Source: Verrucomicrobiota bacterium (lineage in GTDB: Bacteria > Verrucomicrobiota > Verrucomicrobiia > Limisphaerales > UBA1319). Taken from it: 64,000 bases of DNA. A model generated the notes under the pieces. The model ran no database searches, was not told the origin of the DNA, and was given only the letters and a program-made list of their open reading frames with translations. Every line of letters starts with the position of its first letter. The stretch's first letter is position 1. This document shows, piece by piece, positions 44,385 to 53,154 of the stretch. The position numbers and the translations under genes are program-made. Location of the stretch: contig JAKLHY010000002.1 of NCBI GenBank assembly GCA_022709905.1, positions 186,001 through 250,000 on the forward strand. The letters are read 5' to 3'.

Positions 44385-44609
44385 ATGGACTGGCAGCAAG
44401 CATTGTCGCTGACGATTGTGGGATTGACGGCGGTTGTTTTAGCGGTTTTTACCTGGCGCTCTTGGATCAAAGCCCGTCGATCTTTTTTGGGTTGTGGCGG
44501 TTGTGCCTTGTCGGGGAACACGGATTCCTGTGGATTAGTTCCCCCAAAGGCCGCCTGCAACCGGGATGTTCCCAAAAGCGGATCCAATTCGGGCACAGGC
44601 TTGCTTTAA
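44385..44609 (+). CDS. Small Cys-rich membrane protein (FeoB-associated type)
   Basis: 74 residues: one N-terminal membrane helix (ALSLTIVGLTAVVLAVFTWR), a basic segment, then a Cys-rich tail with C-G-G-C and later C residues (LGCGGCALSGNTDSC, AAC). The layout resembles the FeoB-associated Cys-rich proteins, but no feo genes are nearby. ATG 44385 lies just after the Sel1 gene, suggesting co-transcription. Metal or redox binding is only an inference. Confidence 0.6.
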   Translation: MDWQQALSLTIVGLTAVVLAVFTWRSWIKARRSFLGCGGCALSGNTDSCGLVPPKAACNRDVPKSGSNSGTGLL

Positions 44610-44642
44610 ATCATTAACTCAAATAATGTTTCGCCCGTTTCT

Positions 44643-45068
44643 ATGGCTATTAGTAAACCGAGTTCGTCGTTCCCGGTTATTCATCCCGTGTCAACGCCCG
44701 GGGGCCATCCGTTTGTCGGCGAGACGTGCTGGAAACCTAATACAGACGTCTACCTGACTGATGGCAGACTAGTGATCAAGGTCGAGCTGGCCGGAATCCG
44801 GCGAGAGGACCTCGAACTCACTTTTGAAAACAACCGGCTGACCATTAGCGGTCATAGGGCGGACAACTGCCGGTCCCCCCACGCGAAATGCAGGTTTTTG
44901 GTCATGGAGATTAACTACGGCGCGTTCCAAAGCGTTATTGAGTTGCCGGCCGCCTATGATTTGAGCAGGGCTCAGGCAGCGTATCAAAACGGTTTTCTGA
45001 GGATTGAGGTTCCGGAATCCGCCGGAGGAGCCCAGAAAATGCCGGTTCGTGGCCGGTCCGATGAATAA
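44643..45068 (+). CDS. Small heat-shock protein Hsp20
   Basis: 141 residues. The alpha-crystallin domain covers residues about 30-125: PNTDVYLTDGRLVIKVELAG, REDLELTFENNRLTISGHR, and the closing YQNGFLRIEVP corresponding to the family motif A-x-x-x-x-G-x-L. ATP-independent holdase for unfolding proteins. Its last codons overlap the lon start (8 bases), so a holdase and a protease are co-translated. No clear heat-shock promoter is visible. Confidence 0.93.
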   Translation: MAISKPSSSFPVIHPVSTPGGHPFVGETCWKPNTDVYLTDGRLVIKVELAGIRREDLELTFENNRLTISGHRADNCRSPHAKCRFLVMEINYGAFQSVIELPAAYDLSRAQAAYQNGFLRIEVPESAGGAQKMPVRGRSDE

Positions 45069-47535
45069 GGATCCCGGGCCACCATCTTCGAAAGTGACTG
45101 TCAACACGAGTGATGACATGACTTCTCCTGAAGACGAACTGATTCGGATATTGGACGTATCGCACGAGCCGGAGGACGCTCCCCCCTCGCGGCCTGCGCA
45201 ATCAGCGCTGCCCGATGTCCTGCCGATCCTTGGTCTGTCCGACATCGTTTTTTTCCCGGGCATGAAGGATCCTCTGTTGGTTGAATCCCAACAAAGCATT
45301 CGGTTGATCGATGACGTCGTGGCCGGGGATCGGATGGTCGGCCTGGTTTTGCAGCGGAAACCTGAGTTGGAAAATCCGCTCCCGGAGGATTTATGGTCGC
45401 ACGGCTGCGCGGCTCGGATCCTGAAAATGCTAAAGTATCCCAATAACGCGGTCCGTGTTCTGGTTCAAGGATTGCGCAGGTTCCGTCTGCTTGATTATGA
45501 GTCGCAGGATCCGTACTTGCGGGCGCGGGTTGAGTATTTGAAAGATCAGGTCGAGGAGTCCATCGAGGTTACCGCCCTCACTCGGAACGCGCTGAGGTTG
45601 TTCGAGGAAGTTGCCAATTTGTCACCGGCAATGTCCGATGAGACCAAACAGGCCGTCCTGGGGACTGAAGATGCCGGTCGGCTGACGGATCAGATTGCTG
45701 CGCAGCTCAACTTGAGTCTGGACGATCGACAGCGTTTGTTGGAAACCGAAGCCGTTAAGGACCGGCTGAACCGGTTGATGCCGCTGTTGAATCGTGAGGT
45801 GGAAGTCCTGGCCCTCGGATCGAAAATCCAAAAGGAAGTGGCCTCGTCCATGTCAAAAACGCAGCGGGAGTTTTTCCTGCGAGAGCAGTTGCGGGCCATC
45901 CAGAGAGAGCTCGGGGATCCGGATCCTCACGCCGGAGAAATCCAAAATCTCCGGGAAATGATCGAAAAAAACCAGCTGCCCAAGGAAGCGCGATCGGTGG
46001 CCCTCAAGGAATTGGATCGTCTGCAAAACATCCCGCCGGCTGTTGCGGAATACACCGTCGTCCGAAATTACGTCGACTGGCTGATTCATTTACCCTGGAG
46101 ACAGTTCACCGAGGATAAGCTGGACTTGGCCGATGCCCAGCGGATCCTGGACGAACAGCATCACGGCCTGACCAAGATCAAGGAGCGGTTGCTGGAGTTC
46201 ATCGCGGTCATCAAGCTCAACCAACAGTTGAAAGGCCCCTTGCTTTGCCTGGTCGGCCCTCCCGGGGTGGGGAAGACCTCCCTGGGCAAAAGCATTGCCG
46301 ACGCGTTAGGACGCAAATTTGCCCGGATTGCCCTGGGGGGAATGCGCGATGAGGCCGAGATCCGGGGGCACCGCCGCACTTACGTCGGAGCCTTGCCGGG
46401 CCGGATCCTGCAAAGTCTTCGTCGGGTGGAAAGCCGTAATCCGGTGATCCTGCTGGATGAGGTTGACAAAATTGGCTCCGATTTTCGGGGGGATCCAGCC
46501 TCGGCCTTGCTGGAGGTTTTGGATCCCGCCCAGAACAGCGCGTTTGTGGATCACTACCTGGATATCCCATTTGATCTATCGCGGGTCCTATTCATCACCA
46601 CCGCCAATTGGCTGGAACCGATCCACGTCGCCCTCAGGGATCGCCTGGAAGTGATTGAGCTGCCGAGCTACACCGCCACCGAAAAACTGCAGATCGCAAA
46701 ACGCTACCTCGTGCCCCGGCAATTGGAGGAGCACGGCCTCGATCGCCGTCGCATTCGTTTTCCATCGACGACCCTCAAGCATGTCATCTCGGAGTATACC
46801 CGGGAAGCCGGCGTGCGGCAGTTGGAGCGCGAGATCGCGAGCCTGGTGCGAAAATCGGTCCGCCGCCTCCTCAACGGAAACAAAGCCAAACTCCCTGTCG
46901 TCCTCGAACCGAACCTGCTTCCCGATCTTTTGGGTCCTCCCCGCTTTCTTGCCGAATCTGCCGAAGTCATCACCGAGTGCGGTATAGCCACGGGACTCGC
47001 CTGGACGCCTGTGGGAGGGGATATTCTGTTTATTGAAGCGACAAGAATGCCCGGCAAAGGACAGCTGATTCTCACCGGATCGTTGGGCGAGGTCATGAAG
47101 GAAAGCGCCCAGACCGCCCTGAGTTACCTCCGAAGCCAGTCTGCCCAACTCGGCCTGGATTTCCGGGATTACGACAAGTTCGATATCCATGTTCACGTTC
47201 CTGCCGGCGCCACGCCCAAGGACGGTCCGAGCGCGGGCATCGCCATTGTCATCGCCTTGGCGTCCCTGGTCTCGCGGCGGTTGGTCCGTTCCGATGTGGC
47301 CATGACCGGCGAGATTAGTTTGCGCGGCCGTGTTCTGCCAGTCGGAGGCATCAAGGAAAAGGTGTTGGCCGCGTCGCGCTCGGGAATCAAGGCGGTCTTA
47401 TTGCCCGACCAAAACCGCAAGGATTGGGTCGACGTCCCGGAAGAGGTTCGAGATCGCATGAAGGTTCATTTTATCAGCAAAATCGCCGAGGCGATCTCGC
47501 TTGCCCTTAAGACTACATCCAAGCCCCTCTCATGA
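45061..47535 (+). CDS. lon: ATP-dependent protease Lon (LonA)
   Basis: 824 residues. The N-terminal substrate-binding domain (LPILGLSDIVFFPGMKDPLL) is followed by a coiled coil and AAA+ module with Walker A GPPGVGKT at 399-406 and Walker B VILLDEVDKI. The C-terminal protease domain carries the Ser-Lys dyad Ser724 (KDGPSAG) and Lys767 (GGIKEKVLAA); the 43-residue spacing equals that of E. coli Lon. ATG 45061 overlaps the end of hsp20. Degrades misfolded and regulatory proteins in the cytoplasm. Confidence 0.96.
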   Translation: MNKDPGPPSSKVTVNTSDDMTSPEDELIRILDVSHEPEDAPPSRPAQSALPDVLPILGLSDIVFFPGMKDPLLVESQQSIRLIDDVVAGDRMVGLVLQRKPELENPLPEDLWSHGCAARILKMLKYPNNAVRVLVQGLRRFRLLDYESQDPYLRARVEYLKDQVEESIEVTALTRNALRLFEEVANLSPAMSDETKQAVLGTEDAGRLTDQIAAQLNLSLDDRQRLLETEAVKDRLNRLMPLLNREVEVLALGSKIQKEVASSMSKTQREFFLREQLRAIQRELGDPDPHAGEIQNLREMIEKNQLPKEARSVALKELDRLQNIPPAVAEYTVVRNYVDWLIHLPWRQFTEDKLDLADAQRILDEQHHGLTKIKERLLEFIAVIKLNQQLKGPLLCLVGPPGVGKTSLGKSIADALGRKFARIALGGMRDEAEIRGHRRTYVGALPGRILQSLRRVESRNPVILLDEVDKIGSDFRGDPASALLEVLDPAQNSAFVDHYLDIPFDLSRVLFITTANWLEPIHVALRDRLEVIELPSYTATEKLQIAKRYLVPRQLEEHGLDRRRIRFPSTTLKHVISEYTREAGVRQLEREIASLVRKSVRRLLNGNKAKLPVVLEPNLLPDLLGPPRFLAESAEVITECGIATGLAWTPVGGDILFIEATRMPGKGQLILTGSLGEVMKESAQTALSYLRSQSAQLGLDFRDYDKFDIHVHVPAGATPKDGPSAGIAIVIALASLVSRRLVRSDVAMTGEISLRGRVLPVGGIKEKVLAASRSGIKAVLLPDQNRKDWVDVPEEVRDRMKVHFISKIAEAISLALKTTSKPLS

Positions 47536-47684
47536 ACGGACGTCCCTCGATGAATTGCGGATTGTGGATTGCGGGTTGCGGATTAAACCGGCGCCAAACC
47601 GGGGTAGGGTGCGACTGCCAGGCGCGCCGCGGAAAGAACCGCCTCCCCCGCGATCCGGCCCGGTCCTTGGCAAAACCTGCCGGC

Positions 47685-48452
47685 ATGGCCGTAAGCCGCA
47701 GGAAGATCTCGACGATTATCGGCACTTTGGCCGTGGTTCTCTGGTGCGCAATGCTGGCCCGGGCAGGGGACGATGCCGAGACCTCCGGAATGGCGTTAGC
47801 CAGGCAGTTGCGTGCCCAGAAGCCTGCCCAGGAAGTCCACACCTCGGGTGTCCTGCGCATTCGTGACGCCCAGGGAAAGCGGACCGAAATCCCCATCCGC
47901 TTCGACGTCATCCTCCACACAAACTCCTGGTGGTCTCTCTACGAAGTGCAAGGTTCCGTGCCAAATCTGAAACAGAAGATTCTGGTCATCCATTCTCCAG
48001 AGCAAACCAATCAATATTTCCTCGTCAAGCCCAATACCGCCGGCTCAAACCCTCCGGATCGAATTCCCCTGGGTGACGCGGATCTTTTTCAGTCTTTTGG
48101 AGGATCGGATTTTTGGGTGGCCGACCTGGGGCTCGAATTTCTGCACTGGCCCAAGCAGCGGCTGGTCAAAACCGAGATGCGCCGGGGCCGTTCCTGCCGG
48201 GTGCTCGAGAGTCTTGCCCTCCGATCGGAGGGACTTGGATATGATCGCGTCCTTTCCTGGGTGGACATCGAAACCGGAGGGATTGTGCGGGCGGAGGCCT
48301 ATCGAGAAAACCAGCAGTTGATTAAGGAATTCAGCCTTCGCAGCATCAAGAAAGGGCAACTCAAGGAAATCCAGTTGCGCAATACACAAACCGACTCCGT
48401 AACGCGCCTGGAATTCGACCTGGATCTTGAAGGCGTGCCCGGGGAGGAGTAG
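47685..48452 (+). CDS. LolA-like outer-membrane lipoprotein-sorting domain protein
   Basis: 255 residues. The signal peptide is SRRKISTIIGTLAVVLWCAM ending at ARAG. The mature part is a beta-rich half-barrel (VLRIRDAQGKRTEIPIRFDV, GGSDFWVADLGLEFLHWPKQ, EIQLRNTQTDSVTRLEFDLD) of the LolA/YdjA-like kind found as stand-alone periplasmic proteins in this phylum. Earlier in-frame ATGs (47532 onward) run through ATTGCGGATT-type repeat DNA, so ATG 47685 is chosen. Follows lon closely. Confidence 0.8.
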   Translation: MAVSRRKISTIIGTLAVVLWCAMLARAGDDAETSGMALARQLRAQKPAQEVHTSGVLRIRDAQGKRTEIPIRFDVILHTNSWWSLYEVQGSVPNLKQKILVIHSPEQTNQYFLVKPNTAGSNPPDRIPLGDADLFQSFGGSDFWVADLGLEFLHWPKQRLVKTEMRRGRSCRVLESLALRSEGLGYDRVLSWVDIETGGIVRAEAYRENQQLIKEFSLRSIKKGQLKEIQLRNTQTDSVTRLEFDLDLEGVPGEE

Positions 48453-48759
48453 GGCAAACCGAGCTATGCCGCGTGGATGGATTTGGACTTCGGCTTTCCG
48501 AGATCGGGCTTGCATTTTGCCCCTCGATTTTATCTCATTCAATTCGTTTTGAACGTTTCGAAATCTGTCTCGGGCTAACGGTTGCGTCCACCCGGCAGTC
48601 GGGTGCGCGAACTGACCGGCACGAAGTGTTTTCGAGCAAAAAGAGCTTCGGATCCTGACGCCCGCCGAAGCGTTTTTCTGAAGTCCATTTCCTGTGAATC
48701 CACGGGATCCCGGTGCCGCCAGCAAAACCCGAACTTATTTTTGAACAGACCCTTATCCC
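48453..48759. other. Gene-free stretch upstream of the MarR-like gene
   Basis: 307 bases without a supportable gene. It contains imperfectly palindromic TTTTGAACGTTTCGAAAT near 48546-48563, which could be an operator. No clear promoter hexamers or terminator. Confidence 0.3.
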
Positions 48760-49254
48760 ATGACGGAACTTCGATCTCAAGCACGCAGGGAAATGATTGA
48801 GACGAGCGGTCGCCTTTGCCAGATGCTTGGTCTGCCAAGGTCTGTGGGCATGATTTACGGTTTGCTCTACCTGTCCATGCAGCCGCTTTCTTTGGATGAC
48901 ATTGTGGATCTGCTCGGGATCAGCAAGGCCAGCGCGAGCATGGGCACTCGACAATTATCGGCGTGGGGCGCCTTGCGTGCGGTCTGGGTGCCGGGAGAAC
49001 GCCGGGATCATTTCGAGGTGGTTGGAGATCTTCACGTCATCCTCCGGGAGGGATTGGCCAAGTTCCTGTGGCCGCGAATCGAGACCTCCGGAAAGAAGAT
49101 GTCGACGCTTCTGGAGACTTTGGATCGTGACCGGGCTTCGGGCGTCCTGACACCTGAGGAACACCGATTTTGCGCGAACCGAATCAGTCAGGTCTCGCGT
49201 CTCCAGAAAAAACTTAAGCGCGTGACGCCGCTCATCCAAAAACTCGTCCACTAG
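48760..49254 (+). CDS. MarR/GbsR-family transcriptional regulator
   Basis: 164 residues. Winged helix in the first two thirds: GLPRSVGMIYGLLYLSMQPL, SLDDIVDLLGISKASASMGT (recognition helix), then a wing VWVPGERRDHFEV. The C-terminal helix bundle probably dimerises. It stands before the nucleotide-sugar genes and may control them. Its TAG stop shares its final base with the first base of a MITE-like repeat, so the original stop could have been TAA or TAG. Confidence 0.88.
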   Translation: MTELRSQARREMIETSGRLCQMLGLPRSVGMIYGLLYLSMQPLSLDDIVDLLGISKASASMGTRQLSAWGALRAVWVPGERRDHFEVVGDLHVILREGLAKFLWPRIETSGKKMSTLLETLDRDRASGVLTPEEHRFCANRISQVSRLQKKLKRVTPLIQKLVH

Positions 49255-49527
49255 TGTGGTGTTTGCGAAATACGCTGCATTCTGCGGCCAGGAGTTTTGG
49301 TCAGGAGCGAGGCGCGCCGACCGCGCATATCCGGAATGGGTCTGTAAGGGAGGCGCAACGAAGTGCCTGGCCAAAAGAACGGCCGCCCAGAGGGTTGCGC
49401 CGAAAATGGCCCGCGGACTTCGTTACGCGTCCGTTACAGCCCCACGAAGGGGATGCGCCCTCCGCGTGCCTCGTCATCGGGCCATTTTGGGCGCAACAGA
49501 ATGCATCGTATTTCGCAAACACCACAC
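49254..49527. mobile_element. MITE-like element, family A, full copy
   Basis: 274 bases with near-perfect terminal inverted repeats: GTGTGGTGTTTGCGAAATAC at the left and its exact complement GTATTTCGCAAACACCACAC at the right. It is flanked by TA (49252-49253 and 49528-49529), as for TA-targeting IS630/Tc1-type elements. No transposase inside. The left TA plus the first G form the TAG stop of the MarR-like gene; the right end is 7 bases from the next ATG. Confidence 0.85.
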
Positions 49528-49534
49528 TAGAACC

Positions 49535-50821
49535 ATGAAAATCGCCATCGTCGGACTCGGGTATGTCGGATTGCCGTTGTCTCTGCAATTTTGCCGTTCG
49601 GGCACCTTTGTGTTGGGTCTGGATATTGATCCAGCCAAAGTGGACTGCATTAGCCGGGGGCAATCCTACATCAAGCATATTTCCTCCGAAGAGATCCAGG
49701 AACAGACCCGCGCGGGCTGTCTTGAGGCTTCGACGGACTTCAGCCGGGTCGGCGAGGTCGAGGCCGTGATCATATGTGTGCCGACTCCGCTGAACAAGAA
49801 TCGCGAGCCCGATATTTCTTTCATTCTGAAGACCGGCGAGGCCGTCGCACCCCACCTCCACCTCGGCATCCTGGTGGTTTTGGAATCCACCACCTATCCG
49901 GGGACCACAGACGAAGATCTTCGGGCGGTGCTCGAAGCAGGTTCAAAACTAAAGGCGGGCAAAGATTTTCACTTGGCGTTTTCTCCGGAACGGGAAGATC
50001 CCGGTAATCCTCAGAGCCGGGTTGCCGACATCCCGAAAGTGATCGGAGGTTTGACTCCCGCCTGCCGGGAAAAGGCGCTGGCGCTCTATGGCCGAGCCAT
50101 CAAGTTTTTGGTCCCGGTTTCGTCTTGTCGAGCGGCCGAGGCCACCAAACTGCTGGAGAACATCTTTCGCAGTGTCAACATTGCTTTGGTCAACGAACTG
50201 AAGATGGTTTACTCGGCCATGGACATCGATGTCTGGGAAGTGATCCATGCCGCCCGAACCAAACCGTTTGGGTTCATGGCGTTTTACCCGGGGCCCGGCC
50301 TGGGGGGGCATTGCATTCCGATCGATCCATTCTATCTGACCTGGAAGGCGCGCGAGTATGGCCAGAGCACCCGGTTCATAGAACTGGCGGGTGAGGTCAA
50401 CACGGCGATGCCGGCTTATGTGGTGCAACGCGTGGCCGAAGCGTTGAATGCCGTCAAGAAACCGCTCAACGGCAGCCGGGTCCTGGTGCTTGGATTGGCC
50501 TACAAAGCCAATGTCGACGATGACCGCGAGTCCCCCAGTTACGTGCTGATGGAGATGCTCAAGCACCGCGGCGCGGATGTCCACTATTACGATCCTCATG
50601 TGCCCGTCATCCGTCCAACCCGTGAGCATCCCCAGTGGGCCGGCGTCCGTTCCGTGGACTGGAAACAAGAGGTGATTTCGTCCTTTGATCTCGTTTTGAT
50701 CGCCACGGCCCACGAGGCCGTGAACTATGGGGATCTCGCGGCCTGGGCGGCGTGCATCGTCGACACCCGCAATGTCATGAAAGACATTCCTGTGCGACCC
50801 GGCCAGGTCTGGAAAGCTTAG
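49535..50821 (+). CDS. Nucleotide-sugar dehydrogenase (UDP-glucose/UDP-HexNAc 6-dehydrogenase family)
   Basis: 428 residues. Oxidises the C6 hydroxyl of a UDP-sugar to a carboxylate with NAD. Rossmann start is MKIAIVGLGYVGLPLSLQFC. The catalytic Cys lies in PGPGLGGHCIPIDPFYLTWK, whose GGHCIPxDP form is typical of the UDP-HexNAc (WecC/TviB-like) branch. The C-terminal domain is VLVLGLAYKANVDDDRESPS. Cytoplasmic, feeding uronic-acid-type sugars into surface polysaccharide. First gene of the polysaccharide block; its upstream region is now mostly the MITE-like element. Confidence 0.93.
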   Translation: MKIAIVGLGYVGLPLSLQFCRSGTFVLGLDIDPAKVDCISRGQSYIKHISSEEIQEQTRAGCLEASTDFSRVGEVEAVIICVPTPLNKNREPDISFILKTGEAVAPHLHLGILVVLESTTYPGTTDEDLRAVLEAGSKLKAGKDFHLAFSPEREDPGNPQSRVADIPKVIGGLTPACREKALALYGRAIKFLVPVSSCRAAEATKLLENIFRSVNIALVNELKMVYSAMDIDVWEVIHAARTKPFGFMAFYPGPGLGGHCIPIDPFYLTWKAREYGQSTRFIELAGEVNTAMPAYVVQRVAEALNAVKKPLNGSRVLVLGLAYKANVDDDRESPSYVLMEMLKHRGADVHYYDPHVPVIRPTREHPQWAGVRSVDWKQEVISSFDLVLIATAHEAVNYGDLAAWAACIVDTRNVMKDIPVRPGQVWKA

Positions 50822-50941
50822 CAAGGTCAGCCGTTAGACCATTGGAGGATTGTCCAGCAAATTGTCGTTTGAGGGTCCAAGCAAGCCCTTAGCTGCCCGC
50901 CGGGACGTCGGGCGGTCCGGTTCACGGTCTATGGGATGCCT

Positions 50942-50969
50942 TCAATCCGCAATCCGCAATCCGCAATAG
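50942..50969 (+). repeat. Short tandem CAATCCG-type repeat
   Basis: Three to four copies of a 9-base unit AATCCGCAA just before gmhA. The complementary form (ATTGCGGATT-type) is at about 47550-47585, and a short piece occurs near 58070-58080 at the exosortase end. Confidence 0.6.
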
Positions 50970-50972
50970 TAC

Positions 50973-51533
50973 ATGTGCGCTATCCAAGAGCAGATCAGCG
51001 ACCTGATTCAGACCTTGCATCGGTGTGAAGCCCTGGCGCCACAGATTGAGGCCACTGGTCGGACCCTCATTCAGAGCCTGCGGGCAGGCCACAAAATCCT
51101 CTCCGCGGGCAATGGTGGCAGCGCCGCTGACGCCACCCATTTGGCCGAGGAATTGGTCGCGCGGTTTCTCTCAAACCGCCGGTCTCTGCCGGCGATCTGT
51201 CTCAACTCCGACGGGCCCCTCCTGACTTGCATTGGCAATGACTTTGGATTCGAGGCTGTCTTTAGCCGTCAACTCGAGGGGCTTGGTTGTTCGGGGGATG
51301 TATTCGTCGCTTTCTCGACCAGCGGCCAGTCCGCCAATCTGATCCAAGCCCTGCGGGTGGCCCGGGAAAAACAGATCACCTGTATCGCCTTGCTGGGAAA
51401 GGACGGTGGAGCGATGAAAGAACTGGCCGACCATGCGATTGTTGTGCCCAGTTCCGTGACGGCCCGCATCCAGGAAGTGCATACCTTGATCATGCATCTG
51501 TGGATGCACAGAGTTGAACAGGAGAGCTGGTAG
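50973..51533 (+). CDS. gmhA: SIS-domain sugar-phosphate isomerase, GmhA-like
   Basis: 186 residues, the length of sedoheptulose-7-phosphate isomerase (GmhA), the first step to ADP- or GDP-heptose. SIS motifs: ILSAGNGGSAADATHLAEEL with substrate-binding Ser and Asp, VFVAFSTSGQSANLIQALRV, and the catalytic-end segment TARIQEVHTLIMHLWMH. ATG 50973 follows the tandem repeat with little ribosome-binding signal. Sits between nucleotide-sugar genes, consistent with heptose supply for surface glycans. Confidence 0.88.
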   Translation: MCAIQEQISDLIQTLHRCEALAPQIEATGRTLIQSLRAGHKILSAGNGGSAADATHLAEELVARFLSNRRSLPAICLNSDGPLLTCIGNDFGFEAVFSRQLEGLGCSGDVFVAFSTSGQSANLIQALRVAREKQITCIALLGKDGGAMKELADHAIVVPSSVTARIQEVHTLIMHLWMHRVEQESW

Positions 51534-51545
51534 ACTTCGCCTCCA

Positions 51546-51628
51546 CCGCTCATCTGGGAGGGCCGAGTTATACGAGGCCCAGATGTCGAAGCGTGGGGAC
51601 TCGCGGAGCTCATCCCTCCGAAATGGTC
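51546..51628 (+). repeat. Palindromic repeat family C, second copy
   Basis: GGGAGGGCCGAG and GAGCTCATCCCTCCG form the outer arms, with GGGCC/GGCCC inside. It aligns along its length with 41773-41865. Lies between gmhA and rfbB in a 225-base gap. Confidence 0.7.
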
Positions 51629-51758
51629 TCTCGGAGGTTCAGGATTCCGAAGCGTGATAAACCGGCTGAAGCCGGGCCCGCATTCACTAGAAACGCTCGT
51701 TCAGGGGGTCATGGGCGGGTTCGGAAGATTCAGCGGACTTTCTTCGATTCGTCACATC

Positions 51759-52832
51759 ATGCAAACGATCGCAGTGACGGGAGGCGCCGGATTCATCGGA
51801 TGCAACCTGGTCCGCTTTCTGGTGCGCAATCCGGAACGCCGCGTGGTGAATATCGACAAATTGTCCTATGCCGGCAATCTCGATTCCCTGGCGGATGTCG
51901 CCGGTCTGCCGAATTACGTTTTCCGGCAGGTGGATATCTGTGATTCCGCCGCGCTGGATCGAATGTTCCAGGAATTTCCTCCCGATGCCATCATGCACCT
52001 GGCCGCCGAGTCGCACGTCGATCGTTCCATTGACAGCCCGGGCGCCTTTCTGGAGACAAATGTCACTGGAACATTCCACTTGCTTCAAGCTGCTCGAAGG
52101 CATTATCAGCACTTGGATGCGCCCGCGCGTTCGCGGTTCCGGTTTCTCCATGTATCCACCGACGAAGTCTTTGGATCGCTGGGACGCGAGGGGCGGTTTT
52201 CCGAAACGACCGCTTATGATCCGCATTCTCCATACTCGGCGAGCAAAGCGGCCTCCGATCACCTGGCGCGGGCCTGGCATCATACCTATGGATTGCCCAT
52301 TCTGGTGACCAACTGCTCCAATAATTACGGGCCTTACCAATTTCCCGAGAAGCTCATTCCAGTCGTCATTCTCAAGGCCATCCGCGGAGAATCCATCCCC
52401 GTCTATGGCCGGGGCGAAAACATCCGCGATTGGTTGTATGTGGAAGACCATGCCGAAGCCCTCTGGACGGTCGTTGAAAAGGGACCTCCAGGCGGCACCT
52501 ACAACATTGGTGGCAATCAGGAAATGAAAAACCTGGACCTGGTCCGTTTGGTCTGCTCAATACTCGATGAGTTGCGTCCGCTCTCTTCCGGCCGGTCCTA
52601 TGCCGATCAAATTACTTTCGTATCGGATCGTCCGGGGCACGATCTCCGGTATGCGATTGACGCCACGAAAATCCGGACCGAACTTGGCTGGCAGCCGGGT
52701 CAGAATTTGTCCAGCGGCCTGCGCAAAACCGTCCAGTGGTATTTGGACAACGAATCCTGGTGGCAGAGAATCCTCAGTGGCCAATATCGCCTGACCCGCT
52801 TGGGCTTAGGGTCGTCTCAAAGCTTCCTATGA
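51759..52832 (+). CDS. rfbB: dTDP-glucose 4,6-dehydratase
   Basis: 357 residues. Second step of dTDP-rhamnose synthesis, converting dTDP-glucose to the 4-keto-6-deoxy sugar. Short-chain dehydrogenase fold with [20 protein letters not shown], the [15 protein letters not shown] substrate loop, [22 protein letters not shown] (catalytic Tyr and Lys) and [17 protein letters not shown]. The C-terminus ends in NESWW-type sequence typical of RfbB. ATG 51759 gives the canonical start; the frame is open upstream through repeat DNA only. rfbC and rfbD are not in the window. Confidence 0.95.
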   Translation: MQTIAVTGGAGFIGCNLVRFLVRNPERRVVNIDKLSYAGNLDSLADVAGLPNYVFRQVDICDSAALDRMFQEFPPDAIMHLAAESHVDRSIDSPGAFLETNVTGTFHLLQAARRHYQHLDAPARSRFRFLHVSTDEVFGSLGREGRFSETTAYDPHSPYSASKAASDHLARAWHHTYGLPILVTNCSNNYGPYQFPEKLIPVVILKAIRGESIPVYGRGENIRDWLYVEDHAEALWTVVEKGPPGGTYNIGGNQEMKNLDLVRLVCSILDELRPLSSGRSYADQITFVSDRPGHDLRYAIDATKIRTELGWQPGQNLSSGLRKTVQWYLDNESWWQRILSGQYRLTRLGLGSSQSFL

Positions 52833-52880
52833 ACCGAACAGCCTGGCAGAGCGAGCTGTCCTCAGCGAACCGAACCCGAA

Positions 52881-53021
52881 GTTACAGAGGAGTCCGCAGG
52901 ATAGAAGACAGGGGCATAGTCACAAAAATGCAAAAAAACCTCGAAAATGCATTTATTTTGAGTCATTTGTGCCTTGTTGTGGCCATTCATTTGTAGTCCA
53001 TCTGGCGGTCTGCTGAGTATA
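52881..53021 (+). repeat. 135-bp repeat family D, copy 1
   Basis: From GTTACAGAGGAGTCCGCAGG to TGGCGGTCTGCTGAGTA. It matches 58082-58220 at nearly every position (same orientation) and 60537-60670 in reverse. Not coding in any consistent frame. Confidence 0.9.
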
Positions 53022-53054
53022 AGGCCTCCCAGCGTGGCTCCGTGGGGACCCGCC

Positions 53055-53140
53055 GCCCTGCCTTGGCGCAAGGGCAGGGCAAAGAAAAATTTAGAACGGC
53101 ATGCGAAACCGAAGGTTTCGCCAGAGTTTTTTCTGGCGAA
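53055..53140 (+). promoter_or_regulatory. Tandem and mutually exclusive hairpins in the rfbA leader
   Basis: GCCCTGCCTT/AAGGGCAGGGC at 53055-53080 is followed by CGAAACC-GAA-GGTTTCG (53104-53120) and TTCGCCAGA/TCTGGCGAA (53117-53140). The last two share bases 53117-53120 and cannot both form. They end 15 bases before the rfbA ATG. They may be an attenuator-like switch or repeat DNA. Confidence 0.45.
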
Positions 53141-53154
53141 GCCGGAAAAAACTT

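Noticed and set aside
49256..49534. Upstream extension of the nucleotide-sugar dehydrogenase frame
   Set aside because: It reads straight through the MITE-like element; the Rossmann start MKIAIVGLGYVGLP is at 49535.
50942..50969. CRISPR array
   Set aside because: The repeated units are 9 bases in direct tandem without spacers. No cas genes occur anywhere in the window.
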